From Flavobacterium flevense (lineage in GTDB: Bacteria; Bacteroidota; Bacteroidia; Flavobacteriales; Flavobacteriaceae), in contig NZ_FRCC01000006.1 in the NCBI RefSeq assembly GCF_900142775.1, forward strand, positions 1-64,000: a stretch of DNA of 64,000 bases, given 5' to 3'. The notes beneath the pieces were generated by a model. That model did no database searches and had not been told where the DNA came from. It worked only from the letters and a program-made list of their open reading frames with translations. The translations under genes and the position numbers were made by a program. Shown here piece after piece: positions 23,263 to 32,538 of the stretch (positions are counted from its first letter, which is position 1; each line of letters starts with the position of its first letter).

Positions 23263-23952
23263 TTAAAAACTAATTTGTCCGTCAACCATTAGCAGTTTCC
23301 TGTCAGCCATATTGGCTAATTCTTCGTTATGAGTTACAATAACAAAGGTTTGTCCAAATTCATCTCTTAATTTAAAGAACAACTGGTGTAAATTTTCGGC
23401 TGAATGGGTGTCCAGATTTCCTGAAGGTTCATCGGCAAAAATAACGGCGGGTCTGTTAATCAGTGCTCTCGCCACAGCCACACGTTGTTGTTCTCCTCCC
23501 GAAAGTTCATTGGGCTTATGATGAATCCGATGAGATAGACCAAGATAAGTTAATAATTTTATGGCTTCTTCTTCAGTTTCTTTTTTTGACTTTTTAGCAA
23601 TAAAAGCAGGAATGCATACGTTTTCTAAAGCAGTAAATTCAGGTAATAACTGGTGAAACTGAAAAATGAACCCCAAATTTAAATTTCTGAATTTAGATAA
23701 ATTTCTGTCATTCATAGACAGAATATTTTCATTATTAATTAGAAGTTCAATTTCGTTTTCAGAATTGATAGCTCCTTTATTAACAGAGGTATTTGGTTTG
23801 TCTAATGTTCCCAGAATTTGTAAAAGTGTTGTTTTTCCGGCTCCCGATGCACCTACAATAGATACAATTTCTCCTTTTTGTATATGTATATCAACTCCTT
23901 TGAGTACATGAAGCTGATCGTAATATTTATGTAAGTTTTTGGCTTGTATCAT
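23263..23952 (-). CDS. ABC transporter ATP-binding protein, LolD/MacB type
   Basis: A 229-residue ATPase: Walker [10 protein letters not shown] near residues 34-42, Q loop in [12 protein letters not shown], signature LSGGEQQR, Walker [13 protein letters not shown] and the switch histidine in [10 protein letters not shown]. The [16 protein letters not shown] wording is typical of LolD, which powers lipoprotein release to the outer membrane with permeases LolC/E; no permease is adjacent, as is common in Flavobacteria. Substrate assignment is by family only. Confidence 0.85.
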   Translation of the reverse strand: MIQAKNLHKYYDQLHVLKGVDIHIQKGEIVSIVGASGAGKTTLLQILGTLDKPNTSVNKGAINSENEIELLINNENILSMNDRNLSKFRNLNLGFIFQFHQLLPEFTALENVCIPAFIAKKSKKETEEEAIKLLTYLGLSHRIHHKPNELSGGEQQRVAVARALINRPAVIFADEPSGNLDTHSAENLHQLFFKLRDEFGQTFVIVTHNEELANMADRKLLMVDGQISF

Positions 23953-24082
23953 TGTTGACAGTTTTTACAAAGAAACAAAGATTTTAAGGATTATAAAATG
24001 CGATAAGCTATATTTTTTGGTCAAAAAGCAATAAATTTGAGTTAGTCGAACATAATAATAAGAGGTTATTAAAATAGAAGAT

Positions 24083-24631
24083 ATGGAAAATAATATAAAA
24101 AATGAGACAGCCACTTTTGCAGGAGGTTGTTTTTGGTGTACCGAAGCGGTATTTTTAGAATTAAAAGGGGTTGAAAAAGTGGTTTCGGGTTATATTGGCG
24201 GAAAAACGACGAATCCCACTTACAAAGAAATTTGTGAGGGTGATACCGGTCACGCCGAAGCCATTGAGATAACTTATGATCCGGAAGTTATTTCTTTTGG
24301 TGAACTGTTAGAATTGTTTTTTGCAACCCATGATCCTACCACTTTGAACAGACAGGGAAATGATGTGGGAACTCAATACCGTAGTGAAGTTTTCTATCAC
24401 AATGAAGAACAACGAAAAATGACAGCCGATTTTATTGCTTTTTTGAATGAAGAAAATGTTTTTGACAAGCCAATTGTAACGAAGCTTTCTCCTGTTTCAA
24501 CATTTTTTGAAGCCGAAGATTACCATCAGAATTATTACAATCAAAATCAGACTCAGGGATATTGCTCATTTGTAATTACTCCAAAAATCAATAAAGTGAG
24601 ACAGTATTTTAAAGATAAATTAAAAGACTAA
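24083..24631 (+). CDS. msrA: Peptide methionine sulfoxide reductase MsrA
   Basis: A 182-residue enzyme reducing the S form of methionine sulfoxide. The catalytic cysteine is C16 in FAGGCFWCTEA. Further family landmarks are VVSGYIGG, GDTGHAEAIEITYDP, FATHDPTTLNRQGNDVGTQY and EDYHQNYY. No signal peptide, so cytoplasmic. A TAAATTTG box at 24032-24039 may be its -7 element. It is followed after 11 bases by a small membrane protein gene, probably co-transcribed. Confidence 0.95.
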   Translation: MENNIKNETATFAGGCFWCTEAVFLELKGVEKVVSGYIGGKTTNPTYKEICEGDTGHAEAIEITYDPEVISFGELLELFFATHDPTTLNRQGNDVGTQYRSEVFYHNEEQRKMTADFIAFLNEENVFDKPIVTKLSPVSTFFEAEDYHQNYYNQNQTQGYCSFVITPKINKVRQYFKDKLKD

Positions 24632-24642
24632 TAGTACTGAAA

Positions 24643-24909
24643 ATGGAAGAGCGATATAAAAAACTAATTTTAGGAATTGTTTTCGATGCGATCGGAATGA
24701 TTTCTTTTTCTATTCCTTTTTTAGGTGAATTTTCAGATGTGGTCTGGGCTCCTGTTTCAAGCTTTTTAATCGCCCGAATGTATAAAGGCAGTTTGGGAAA
24801 AGTGGCAGGAATTGTTTCTTTTATTGAAGAGCTTTTTCCTTTTACGGATGTGATTCCCACTTTTACGTTAACGTGGATTTATTGTTATCTTATAAAAAAA
24901 GAAAGTTAA
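24643..24909 (+). CDS. Small conserved membrane protein
   Basis: An 88-residue protein with about three hydrophobic segments (LILGIVFDAIGMISFSIPFL, VVWAPVSSFLIARMY, FTLTWIYCYLI) and the polar motif SFIEELFPFTDVIPTFTL between them. It is probably in the inner membrane. I recognise the type from other Flavobacteria but not a function. It follows msrA closely, and its stop overlaps the end of the convergent DUF6787 gene by 4 bases. Confidence 0.65.
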   Translation: MEERYKKLILGIVFDAIGMISFSIPFLGEFSDVVWAPVSSFLIARMYKGSLGKVAGIVSFIEELFPFTDVIPTFTLTWIYCYLIKKES

Positions 24910-25226
24910 TTTTTTTTGTCTTTGAATATAAATCCCAGTCCTATTCCCCGAAGCATTTTTTTAGAGAAAGGGAAAAAGAATTTTGACTGACCAAAAAGAT
25001 AACCAAAAAACATTAATAAGAAAGGGTATAAGGGCAATACTAAAACAATCAGTATCAGGTAATAAAAAAACCAGTGGGTGTTTTCCTGATTTATATTTAA
25101 AAGATTCATCAAATAGCTGGAGATTTTTGCAGATAGTGAACCGTTTATAGCAAAAACTATAAAAATAATTACTAAATCATAATTAGAAGTTATTCCCCAG
25201 CGTCTCTTTAATTTCTCCATATCCAT
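24906..25226 (-). CDS. DUF6787-like membrane protein
   Basis: A 106-residue protein opening MDMEKLKRRWGITSNYDLVI, then two to three membrane helices (LVIIFIVFAINGSLSAKISS; FFYYLILIVLVLPLYPFLLM) and a C-terminal FFPFSKKMLRGIGLGF motif. RWGITSN at the N-terminus and the GSLSAK turn match what I recall of DUF6787. Function unknown. It heads no obvious operon; the DUF6146 lipoprotein gene lies 26 bases downstream on its other side. Confidence 0.65.
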   Translation of the reverse strand: MDMEKLKRRWGITSNYDLVIIFIVFAINGSLSAKISSYLMNLLNINQENTHWFFYYLILIVLVLPLYPFLLMFFGYLFGQSKFFFPFSKKMLRGIGLGFIFKDKKN

Positions 25227-25252
25227 TTAAGATGACAACAAATATAACAAGA

Positions 25253-25690
25253 TTATCTTAGAGGAACACGACCAAAAAGCCTTTGGTTGTAATTATTTTG
25301 AAAATAAACCATATAGTTATAGATTAAATAATTGACCTCATAACCGTAATCGATATTGGAATCATAATTAATGGTCATTTCATATAAATTAGGATTGTAA
25401 CGTTGTGGTTGTAAGACACGATTATTCCACTCATTTACATATATCTGATTTTTATTCTCCAGATATTCCTGTGTGTAATACCATCTGGGATGCGCTCTGG
25501 ATGCGAGCCAGATATTAAAACCCGGATCAATAATGATTACTTCGTATTCTAAAGAATCATTAGCAATCCTGATGGTGTCATTACTGCTCAGATTTTGATT
25601 TTGGGTTTTTGTAATACTTGTTTTTTGAGCGGTGCAACTTATTAAAATGACACCTAAAATTAGCATGGATATGTAGAGCGTATTTTTCAT
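25253..25690 (-). CDS. DUF6146-like lipoprotein
   Basis: Read from ATG 25690, MKNTLYISMLILGVILISCT forms a lipoprotein signal with cysteine 19. The mature part has YEVIIIDPGFNIWLASRAHP, RWYYTQEYLENKNQIYVNEW and a tyrosine/asparagine-rich C-terminus. The WLASRAHPRWYY motif is what I know from DUF6146. An in-frame ATG at 25726 would add 12 residues that spoil the signal peptide, so the later start is preferred. Function unknown. Confidence 0.7.
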   Translation of the reverse strand: MKNTLYISMLILGVILISCTAQKTSITKTQNQNLSSNDTIRIANDSLEYEVIIIDPGFNIWLASRAHPRWYYTQEYLENKNQIYVNEWNNRVLQPQRYNPNLYEMTINYDSNIDYGYEVNYLIYNYMVYFQNNYNQRLFGRVPLR

Positions 25691-25764
25691 GGCAATCAAT
25701 GTGTTTTTATTAAATGCAAATGCCATTTAATTGATACTAAATGGCATTTATATTTAATTGTGAT

Positions 25765-26322
25765 TTATTTCCCAAAAAGTTTCCCCAGCATTCCGCCTAG
25801 TCCGCCTTTTTTTGTAAGCTCGGCAGCATCATCAAGATCTACTTTTCCATCTGCATTTTGATCCAGCCCAAAATGAACTCCATAAGTAGAAATGGCTTCC
25901 ATAATTCCGGCGTTTTCCGCACTGTTTCCGCCAGTCAAAGAGCTTAGAAGATCGGAAATGTTTAAGCTGTTATCTTTAGGATCTTTAGCTTTAGAAATTA
26001 AGGAACCCAAAATTTGCGGAATCATAGCTGTCACTGTGCTGGTTGCTGTAGCCTGATTGATACCTAGTTTTTCGGTTAAGGAATGAGACACCTGATTTGT
26101 GATTTCTTTTACAGTAGGGTTGTTTTTATCAATATCCTTTCCTTGTAAAAGGCCTGCTATTTGAGATAAATCACCTTGTGATGCTATTTTTTGAAGACTC
26201 GAAAAAAGAGAGTTACCCGTTTCTTCCAGTACTGCATTATTTTTATCGTTTGGGATGGCTTCGTTTTTTACAACTGCATCCTGACCAAATTCCTTTACTA
26301 ATTGTGCTAATTGATCTAACAT
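25765..26322 (-). CDS. DUF937-like protein with EF-hand motif
   Basis: A 185-residue acidic protein. Helical N-terminal two thirds resemble DUF937 (MLDQLAQLVKEFGQ, SGLL-type turns, a TAMIPQILGSLISKAKD segment). An EF-hand calcium loop DQNADGKVDLDD is near residues 154-165, then a glycine-rich end GGLGGMLGKLFGK. No signal peptide. Role unknown; it stands alone between the DUF6146 lipoprotein and the serA terminator. Confidence 0.7.
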   Translation of the reverse strand: MLDQLAQLVKEFGQDAVVKNEAIPNDKNNAVLEETGNSLFSSLQKIASQGDLSQIAGLLQGKDIDKNNPTVKEITNQVSHSLTEKLGINQATATSTVTAMIPQILGSLISKAKDPKDNSLNISDLLSSLTGGNSAENAGIMEAISTYGVHFGLDQNADGKVDLDDAAELTKKGGLGGMLGKLFGK

Positions 26323-26361
26323 AAGATTTGTTTTATAAGTTTACTCCCAAATATAATAAAA

Positions 26362-26397
26362 AAAAGGACTCATTAGCAATTTGCAATGAGTCCTTTT
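26362..26397 (-). terminator. Terminator after serA
   Basis: A 13-bp stem AAAAGGACTCATT (26362-26374) with AATGAGTCCTTTT (26385-26397) and a 10-base loop; on the minus strand a T-run follows. It lies 23 bases after the serA stop. Confidence 0.85.
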
Positions 26398-26419
26398 GTG
26401 TTATAAAAGCTTTAAATTA

Positions 26420-27370
26420 TTAGCTCAATAAAGTAATAATTTGTGAAGCAAGTTCAGTTCCAATTCTGTCCTGAGCTTCTCCTGTAGCAGCTCCAATGTG
26501 TGGAGTCAAAGAGATTTTCGGGTGCATTAAAAGTTGTGTTGCTGGAGTTGGTTCATTTTCGAAAACATCTAAACCTGCAAAAGCAACTTTTCCGCTGTCT
26601 AAAGCATTTACTAAATCTACTTCGTTGATAACTCCGCCACGGGCACAGTTTACAATACCTACACCATCTTTCATAGTAGCAAATTCTTTTTCAGTCAAAA
26701 TGTATCCGTTTTGAGCAGGTACATGGAAAGAAATAAAATCAGCTTCCTGGAAAAGAGATTCTAATGATTGAGGAACAATAGTCGTTGTGATAGATTGTCC
26801 GTCAAAAAATTCAACTTTAACATCTACTGAAGGAATAAAACTATCTGCTGCGATAACTTTCATACCTAAACCAAGAGCCATTTTAGCAGTAGCCTGACCA
26901 ATACGGCCAATACCTACAATCCCTAACGTTTTACCTCTTAATTCAACACCATTAGCATACGCTTTTTTCAAATCATTGAATTTTGTATCTCCTTCTAACG
27001 GCATGTTTCTGTTAGAATCGTGTAAGAAACGAACACCTGATAATAAGTGAGCAAAAACTAATTCAGCCACAGATTCTGATGAAGAAGCAGGAGTATTGAT
27101 TACGTGAATTCCTTTGCTTTTAGCATAATCCACATCAATATTATCCATACCTACACCACCGCGACCAATGATTTTAATGCCCGGACAAGCATCAATAATG
27201 TCCTTACGAACTTTAGTAGCACTACGAACAAGAATAACGCTCACGTTATTTTCGTTAATGTAATTCGCTACTTGTTCCTGAGCAACTTTTGTAGTGATTA
27301 CTTCAAAACCACCTTTTTCTAAAGCTAAGATTCCACTTTTTGAAATCCCGTCGTTTGCTAATACTTTCAT
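26420..27370 (-). CDS. serA: D-3-phosphoglycerate dehydrogenase
   Basis: A 316-residue D-2-hydroxyacid dehydrogenase, the short form without an ACT regulatory domain. Landmarks: IGRGGVGMDNIDVDYAKSKG, NAD-binding LGIVGIGRIGQATAKMALGL, catalytic arginine in NCARGGVINE, glutamate in FENEP and histidine in LTPHIGAAT. It oxidises 3-phosphoglycerate in the first step of serine synthesis. The assignment rests on its place just downstream of serC on the same strand (209 bases apart). Lack of an ACT domain suggests no serine feedback of the E. coli kind. Confidence 0.9.
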   Translation of the reverse strand: MKVLANDGISKSGILALEKGGFEVITTKVAQEQVANYINENNVSVILVRSATKVRKDIIDACPGIKIIGRGGVGMDNIDVDYAKSKGIHVINTPASSSESVAELVFAHLLSGVRFLHDSNRNMPLEGDTKFNDLKKAYANGVELRGKTLGIVGIGRIGQATAKMALGLGMKVIAADSFIPSVDVKVEFFDGQSITTTIVPQSLESLFQEADFISFHVPAQNGYILTEKEFATMKDGVGIVNCARGGVINEVDLVNALDSGKVAFAGLDVFENEPTPATQLLMHPKISLTPHIGAATGEAQDRIGTELASQIITLLS

Positions 27371-27579
27371 GTTTTTTTATTACATTACGAGGTTTTATCC
27401 TCAAATTAATTGAATGGTTTAGAAACTGTTTCCCGCTATCCGTTTCAATCTTGTGTCGGCGTAGATGCCTGCCTCCACAAGGATTTCCACTTCTATCGGG
27501 GCTAGAGCCTCTGCTAGCTTTCTCAAATTCAATTTCAATGGCAATTTCAATATTAAAATGCCCAAATACTAAATGAGAA

Positions 27580-28650
27580 TTAAACTGCTTTTCCCAAAGC
27601 TTGCATCACATCCACTAAAACCTGTACGCTTTCAATAGGCATAGAGTTGTAGATAGATGCTCTGTAACCACCTACAGAGCGGTGTCCAGGTAATCCTGAA
27701 ATTCCAGCCTCTTTCCACATTTTGTCAAATGTTTCTGTGTGCTCAGGATTAGTCAGTAAGAAAGTAACATTCATATTAGAACGATCTTCCTTAGCCGCTG
27801 CTCCTTTAAATAATGGATTGTTGTCAATTTCGTTATAAAGCAATTCTGCTTTAGCGTTGTTTAGTTTCTCAACCGCTGCAATTCCGCCTTTTTCCTTGAT
27901 CCATCTCAATGTCAACAGAGACGCGTACACAGAGAATACAGGAGGAGTGTTGAACATACTATCCGCTTTAACGTGTTTGGCATAATCCAGCATGCTAGGA
28001 ATAGCACGACCGCTTCTACCGATGATTTCTTCTTTGATAACTACTAATGCAGCTCCGGCAGGTCCCATATTTTTTTGAGCTCCGGCATAGATAATATCAA
28101 ATTGAGAAAAATCCAGTTGTCTGGAGAAAATATCTGAACTCATATCACAAACCAATGGAACATTCGTTTGAGGAAATGATTTCATTTGAGTACCAAAAAT
28201 GGTATTGTTTGAAGTACAGTGAAAATAATCTGCATCAGCAGGAATTTCATATCCTTTTGGTACATACGTGTAATTATCATCTTTTGAAGAAGCTACAATA
28301 ACTGTTTCTCCAAAAAGTTTTGCTTCTTTAATAGCTGCAGTAGCCCATGTTCCTGAATCTAAATAAGCCGCTTTTCCACCTTCTTTCATCAAGTTGTAAG
28401 GAACCATTAAAAATTCAAGGCTGGCTCCACCTCCAAGAAAAAGAGCCTGGTATCCTTTTCCTTCTAATCCTAATAACTCAAGAGCTAAAGCTCTGGCTTC
28501 ATCCATAACAGCAACAAAATCTTTGCTTCTGTGCGAAATTTCTAAAATTGATAATCCTGAATTATTGAAGTCTAAAATAGCTTGTGCTGATTTTTCAAAA
28601 ACTTCTTGTGGTAAGATAGATGGTCCTGCGCTGTAATTGTGTTTTTTCAT
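27580..28650 (-). CDS. serC: Phosphoserine aminotransferase
   Basis: About 356 residues from MKKHNYSAGPSILPQEVFEK; an earlier in-frame ATG at 28683 adds 11 unlikely residues. A class V PLP enzyme: ISHRSKDF, GGGASLEF, the STNN-like CTSNNTIFGTQ, the PLP lysine in YAGAQKNMGPAG, and GHRSVGGYRASIYNSMP at the C-terminus. It converts 3-phosphohydroxypyruvate to phosphoserine. It precedes serA in the same direction, after an acyl-CoA reductase gene, so the serine pathway genes are probably one transcript. Confidence 0.95.
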   Translation of the reverse strand: MKKHNYSAGPSILPQEVFEKSAQAILDFNNSGLSILEISHRSKDFVAVMDEARALALELLGLEGKGYQALFLGGGASLEFLMVPYNLMKEGGKAAYLDSGTWATAAIKEAKLFGETVIVASSKDDNYTYVPKGYEIPADADYFHCTSNNTIFGTQMKSFPQTNVPLVCDMSSDIFSRQLDFSQFDIIYAGAQKNMGPAGAALVVIKEEIIGRSGRAIPSMLDYAKHVKADSMFNTPPVFSVYASLLTLRWIKEKGGIAAVEKLNNAKAELLYNEIDNNPLFKGAAAKEDRSNMNVTFLLTNPEHTETFDKMWKEAGISGLPGHRSVGGYRASIYNSMPIESVQVLVDVMQALGKAV

Positions 28651-28743
28651 GGTGTAGTTTAAGTCCAAAAAATTAAAATGCAAATTTCGGTAATAGGACT
28701 CGAATAAGCATTAAAATATTCATAATAATTATTAAAAAATTTT

Positions 28744-29802
28744 CTATGTTATTAACAAAAACGATATAGTATCAGTATTATCCGCATAATCCCATAATTT
28801 AGGCTGTTGCGTTTGTCCAAAGGCAACACTGTTTTTTATTAAATTATTGCTCACAATACATTGAATATTCTCAGCTTCTGCTTCTAATTTTTGTTCTAAA
28901 TCCGAAAGGGTTTCATAATATTCGTAAAACACACTCGAAATAGGAGAGGCATGGCTGCTGTCTTCTTTGATGGTTAAAAAACCATTATCCAGCAATTTGA
29001 AGTTGCTCATTAGAAAAACGGCTTTATTATAATCGTAATTATTAGCATATTTTTCATATTTGATAATATCCTGATATTCAAAAATGGCTTCAAAAAAAGC
29101 GTTAAAGCTATATCCCTTTGGAACAAATAATTTAGAAACATTGCGACAGCCTAACCCAAAATACCTGAAAATATCTTCTCCTAAAGCAATTAATTGCTCT
29201 TTAGTTTCCTCACCATTTAAAACAGCAACCGAATTTCGGCTTTTTCGAATAATGGAAGGTTTGTCTTTAAAATAATATTCAAAATAACGGGCTGTATTGT
29301 TGCTTCCGGTAGCTATTACAGCATCAAAATTTTCTAATTTACCTTCGCTAAAAGTGATTTTGTTTTCTAATTCCGGAGCTATATGAATCAAATATTTTGC
29401 TAAAAAAGGCAATAAATGCTGGTCGTTTGATGACGTCTTTACAATGACATCATGTCCGGTTATTAAAACCGACAGGAAATCATGAAAACCTACCAGTGGA
29501 ATATTTCCGGCTAGTATGAGTGCAATTTTTTTAGGTTTTACAGCGGTAAAATCATACCCATCCAGCCACTTGTCAAGGTTTTCTTTGTTTAGCGCTTGTG
29601 CCCAGGAAGCAACAGCATAATACACCTGTTCAGGAGTGTACCAGCCATTATGCGATTGGGAAAGATGAATTAAATCAATAAAAGAATCAAAAAAAATGGC
29701 ATTGCCTGAAACCCCTTCTTTTTGGTGGTTTTTGGCTTCGGAAAACTGGCTTAAAAACGTTCCTAATTCTATAAAAATATTTTTTTTGTTTTCTAATGTC
29801 AT
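28744..29802 (-). CDS. LuxC-family acyl-CoA reductase
   Basis: A 352-residue protein of the LuxC acyl-CoA reductase family, with IALILAGNIPLVGFHDFLSV near residue 97, KTSSNDQHLLPFL, AVIATGSNNTARYFEYYF, SRNSVAVLNGEE and the cysteine-containing FGLGCRNVSKLFVPKG near residues 216-231, the likely acyl-accepting site. It would reduce an acyl-CoA to an aldehyde with NADPH, but the substrate in Flavobacteria is unknown. It is conserved next to serC and a ferredoxin gene in this group; here it lies 93 bases upstream of serC and 159 bases from the divergent ferredoxin gene. Confidence 0.8.
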   Translation of the reverse strand: MTLENKKNIFIELGTFLSQFSEAKNHQKEGVSGNAIFFDSFIDLIHLSQSHNGWYTPEQVYYAVASWAQALNKENLDKWLDGYDFTAVKPKKIALILAGNIPLVGFHDFLSVLITGHDVIVKTSSNDQHLLPFLAKYLIHIAPELENKITFSEGKLENFDAVIATGSNNTARYFEYYFKDKPSIIRKSRNSVAVLNGEETKEQLIALGEDIFRYFGLGCRNVSKLFVPKGYSFNAFFEAIFEYQDIIKYEKYANNYDYNKAVFLMSNFKLLDNGFLTIKEDSSHASPISSVFYEYYETLSDLEQKLEAEAENIQCIVSNNLIKNSVAFGQTQQPKLWDYADNTDTISFLLIT

Positions 29803-29961
29803 AATGTTTGTTTATGAAATGTTTTGATTGTAATTTTGCACAAAAGTAATCATAATAAAATCTAAAGTCAAAAGTCGAAAGTCGAAAGACAAAAAGTTTG
29901 TGTAAAACGATTTGAAAAGACTTGTTAACTTGGAGACTTTATAACTTTAAGACTAATAAGA

Positions 29962-30312
29962 ATGGCAATTATCATAACAGACGAATGTATCAACTGTGGT
30001 GCATGTGAACCGGAATGTCCAAATACAGCAATTTATGAAGGAGCTGATGATTGGAGATACAAAGACGGAACAGCTTTAAATGGAAAAGTAGTACTTCCTG
30101 ACGGAACTGAAGTGGATGCTGATGAAGCTCAAACTCCTATTTCTGATGAAGTGTATTATATTGTTCCGGGAAAATGTACGGAGTGTAAAGGGTTTCATGA
30201 TGAACCTCAATGTGCTGCGGTATGTCCTGTTGATTGTTGTATACCGGATGATAATCACGTAGAGGATGAAGAAACGTTGTTAAGCAGACAAGCTTTTCTG
30301 CATAACGAATAG
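29962..30312 (+). CDS. 4Fe-4S dicluster ferredoxin
   Basis: A 116-residue ferredoxin with two cluster motifs: [13 protein letters not shown] at residues 11-23 and [20 protein letters not shown] near residues 73-92, the long-insert type. An acidic insert lies between. It is divergent from the acyl-CoA reductase gene, whose reductant it might supply, though this is only positional inference. A short AAAGTCGAAAGTC repeat lies in the divergent spacer. A terminator follows. Confidence 0.9.
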   Translation: MAIIITDECINCGACEPECPNTAIYEGADDWRYKDGTALNGKVVLPDGTEVDADEAQTPISDEVYYIVPGKCTECKGFHDEPQCAAVCPVDCCIPDDNHVEDEETLLSRQAFLHNE

Positions 30313-30335
30313 TTTACTATATACTATCAATTTAC

Positions 30336-30368
30336 AAAAAATCCTGAGCATATTGTTCAGGATTTTTT
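30336..30368. terminator. Bidirectional terminator
   Basis: AAAAATCCTGA and TCAGGATTTTT pair around a 9-base loop, with A and T runs outside, between the convergent ferredoxin and methyltransferase genes. Confidence 0.8.
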
Positions 30369-31100
30369 TTGAGCTACAATTACATACGTATCATAAGCAT
30401 AGGTTTTCCTGTCAATCGTTTCCAGGATTTCAAAATTATTGAGATACAAAAACAATTGCATTTCGTTAAGCGTAAAAACCCGGACAGTCGCATAATCATT
30501 AGCAATTATTTGATGGTCATCCACTTCGTTTCGGTAATATTTAGCGGTCCATTCCAGTGTGAAATTATCCTGAGAACTTACTTCCCAATTGCTTTTTCGA
30601 ATATAATTGACCTCTTTGTATTTGGCAGCGTGTATAATTGTGTCATTTTCTTTAAGGTAAGGAATAAAACGATTGGCATCAATAAAATCAAAAATCACAA
30701 TTCCGTTTGGATTTAAATTATTGTACAGACTTTTAAAAGTGTCGTTGATATCATTATTTGAAATTAAATAACTCGTAGAACGGCTGGTAATAATGATGGC
30801 ATCTGTTTTTTGTTCCAAATTAAAATCGCGCATATCGCCGTGAATAAAACTCCCGTTTGGATTTCTTTTTTTAGAAATAGCAATCATGCTCTTGCTGTAA
30901 TCCAGTCCGGTGTAATTTTGATGGTTTTCAATAAAATGGCGTGCAAGATTTCCTGTTCCGCTTCCTATTTCCAGAATGTTTTCAGGATGGTATTTTTGCA
31001 GCAGCGTATTATAAAAGATATATTCATTTTTGTAGTCTATGAAGCTTTGGTACATAGCGTCATATATTTCGGCCATTTCATCAGGATAGAGACTGCTCAT
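30357..31100 (-). CDS. Class I SAM-dependent methyltransferase
   Basis: A 247-residue methyltransferase: motif I ENILEIGSGTGNLARHFIEN near residues 39-58, motif II YTGLDYSKSMIAI, then HGDMRDFN and ITSRSTSYLISN, and a beta-rich C-terminal half. Substrate cannot be told. It is a single gene converging on the ferredoxin and diverging from ychF. Confidence 0.85.
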   Translation of the reverse strand: MSSLYPDEMAEIYDAMYQSFIDYKNEYIFYNTLLQKYHPENILEIGSGTGNLARHFIENHQNYTGLDYSKSMIAISKKRNPNGSFIHGDMRDFNLEQKTDAIIITSRSTSYLISNNDINDTFKSLYNNLNPNGIVIFDFIDANRFIPYLKENDTIIHAAKYKEVNYIRKSNWEVSSQDNFTLEWTAKYYRNEVDDHQIIANDYATVRVFTLNEMQLFLYLNNFEILETIDRKTYAYDTYVIVAQKKS

Positions 31101-31309
31101 AGGATTTTACGATTAATGAAGTTGTTGGTATCGAAAGAGATTACAATATAAGCTTTTTTTACCGAAAGCTTTGTACTAAATGTGTTTAGAATAAGTTAAA
31201 TTAACTGGAGAATAATGGAAACTGGAGTACAATATATAAGTGAATGGAGTGGCTGAAAAAGAGACGCGGTATAAATTTTGGATTTATGCTATCTATAGAT
31301 TTTATATAT

Positions 31310-31317
31310 TATATTTG
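31310..31317 (+). promoter_or_regulatory. -7 box upstream of ychF
   Basis: TATATTTG matches TAnnTTTG and lies 61 bases before the ychF start; the -33 box is not obvious. Confidence 0.4.
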
Positions 31318-31378
31318 CAACTTTTAAAATCAAAATTTAAACGCTTAGCAAAAAACGCTGGCTGTAAACAATACGATC

Positions 31379-32473
31379 ATGAAAGCAGGAATTGTAGGAT
31401 TACCAAATGTAGGGAAATCAACTTTATTTAATTGTTTGTCTAATGCTAAGGCGCAAAGTGCAAACTTTCCGTTTTGTACAATAGAACCTAATATTGGTGT
31501 AGTAAATGTACCTGATCCTCGTATCAATAAATTAGAAGAGTTAGTAAAGCCGGAACGCGTGCAAATGGCAACTGTGGATATTGTTGATATTGCAGGTTTA
31601 GTAAAAGGTGCCAGTAAAGGAGAAGGTTTAGGAAATCAATTTCTTGGAAATATTAGAGAATGTAACGCTATTATTCACGTATTGCGTTGTTTTGATAATG
31701 ATAATATTGTTCACGTTGATGGAAATGTAAACCCTATTCGTGATAAGGAAACCATCGATATCGAATTGCAGTTGAAAGATTTAGAAACTGTTGAAAAACG
31801 TTTGGAAAAAGTAAATCGTGCGGCTAAAACAGGTAATAAAGAAGCGCAAACTGAAAAAGCACTTTTAGACAGAATCAGAGAAGCATTATTACAGGCAAAA
31901 TCAGCCCGAACCATTACGCCACAAAGTAATGATGAAGAGGTTTTAATGGAAAGTTTCCAGTTAATTACGGCAAAACCGGTTTTATATGTATGTAATGTTG
32001 ATGAAAATTCGGCGGTAAACGGTAATAAATATGTGGAGCAGGTTAAAGAATTAGTAAAAGATGAAGATGCCGAAGTAATTATTCTTTCAGTAGGTGCTGA
32101 AGCTGATATTACTGAATTAGAAAGTTATGAAGAGCGTCAGGTTTTCCTGGAAGATATGGGATTAACTGAGCCGGGTGCTTCTGTTTTAATTCGTGCTGCT
32201 TACAAGTTGTTAAAGCAACAAACGTATTTTACAGCCGGTGTCAAAGAAGTGCGTGCCTGGACCATCAATATTGGAGCAACAGCACCACAGGCTGCCGGAG
32301 TAATTCACACTGATTTTGAAAAAGGATTTATTCGTGCTGAAGTTATTTCGTATGAAGATTATGTTACTTATGGTTCAGAAGCAAAAGCTAAAGAAGCCGG
32401 TAAGTTTAAAGTTGAAGGAAAAGAATATGTGGTTAAAGATGGTGATGTAATGCACTTTAGATTTAACGTATAA
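31379..32473 (+). CDS. ychF: Redox-regulated ATPase YchF (Obg family)
   Basis: A 364-residue P-loop protein: G1 GLPNVGKSTLFNCLSNAKAQ at residues 6-25, VDIVDIAGLVKGASKGEGLG with the switch region, and a C-terminal TGS domain (RAWTINIGATAPQAAGVIHT, ending GDVMHFRFNV). YchF prefers ATP, associates with ribosomes and is linked to oxidative stress in E. coli. Length is as expected. It is a single-gene unit between the methyltransferase and a strong terminator. Confidence 0.96.
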   Translation: MKAGIVGLPNVGKSTLFNCLSNAKAQSANFPFCTIEPNIGVVNVPDPRINKLEELVKPERVQMATVDIVDIAGLVKGASKGEGLGNQFLGNIRECNAIIHVLRCFDNDNIVHVDGNVNPIRDKETIDIELQLKDLETVEKRLEKVNRAAKTGNKEAQTEKALLDRIREALLQAKSARTITPQSNDEEVLMESFQLITAKPVLYVCNVDENSAVNGNKYVEQVKELVKDEDAEVIILSVGAEADITELESYEERQVFLEDMGLTEPGASVLIRAAYKLLKQQTYFTAGVKEVRAWTINIGATAPQAAGVIHTDFEKGFIRAEVISYEDYVTYGSEAKAKEAGKFKVEGKEYVVKDGDVMHFRFNV

Positions 32474-32494
32474 TCGTAGATATAAATAGAAAAT

Positions 32495-32530
32495 GATGAG
32501 GCTGTCCCTGAAAAGACAGCCTCATTTTTG
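32495..32530. terminator. Terminator after ychF
   Basis: ATGAGGCTGTC (32495-32505) pairs with GACAGCCTCAT (32515-32525) and is followed by TTTTG. The same GAGGCTGTC arm sequence recurs in the terminator at 38681-38716. Confidence 0.85.
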
Positions 32531-32538
32531 TTTTGGTA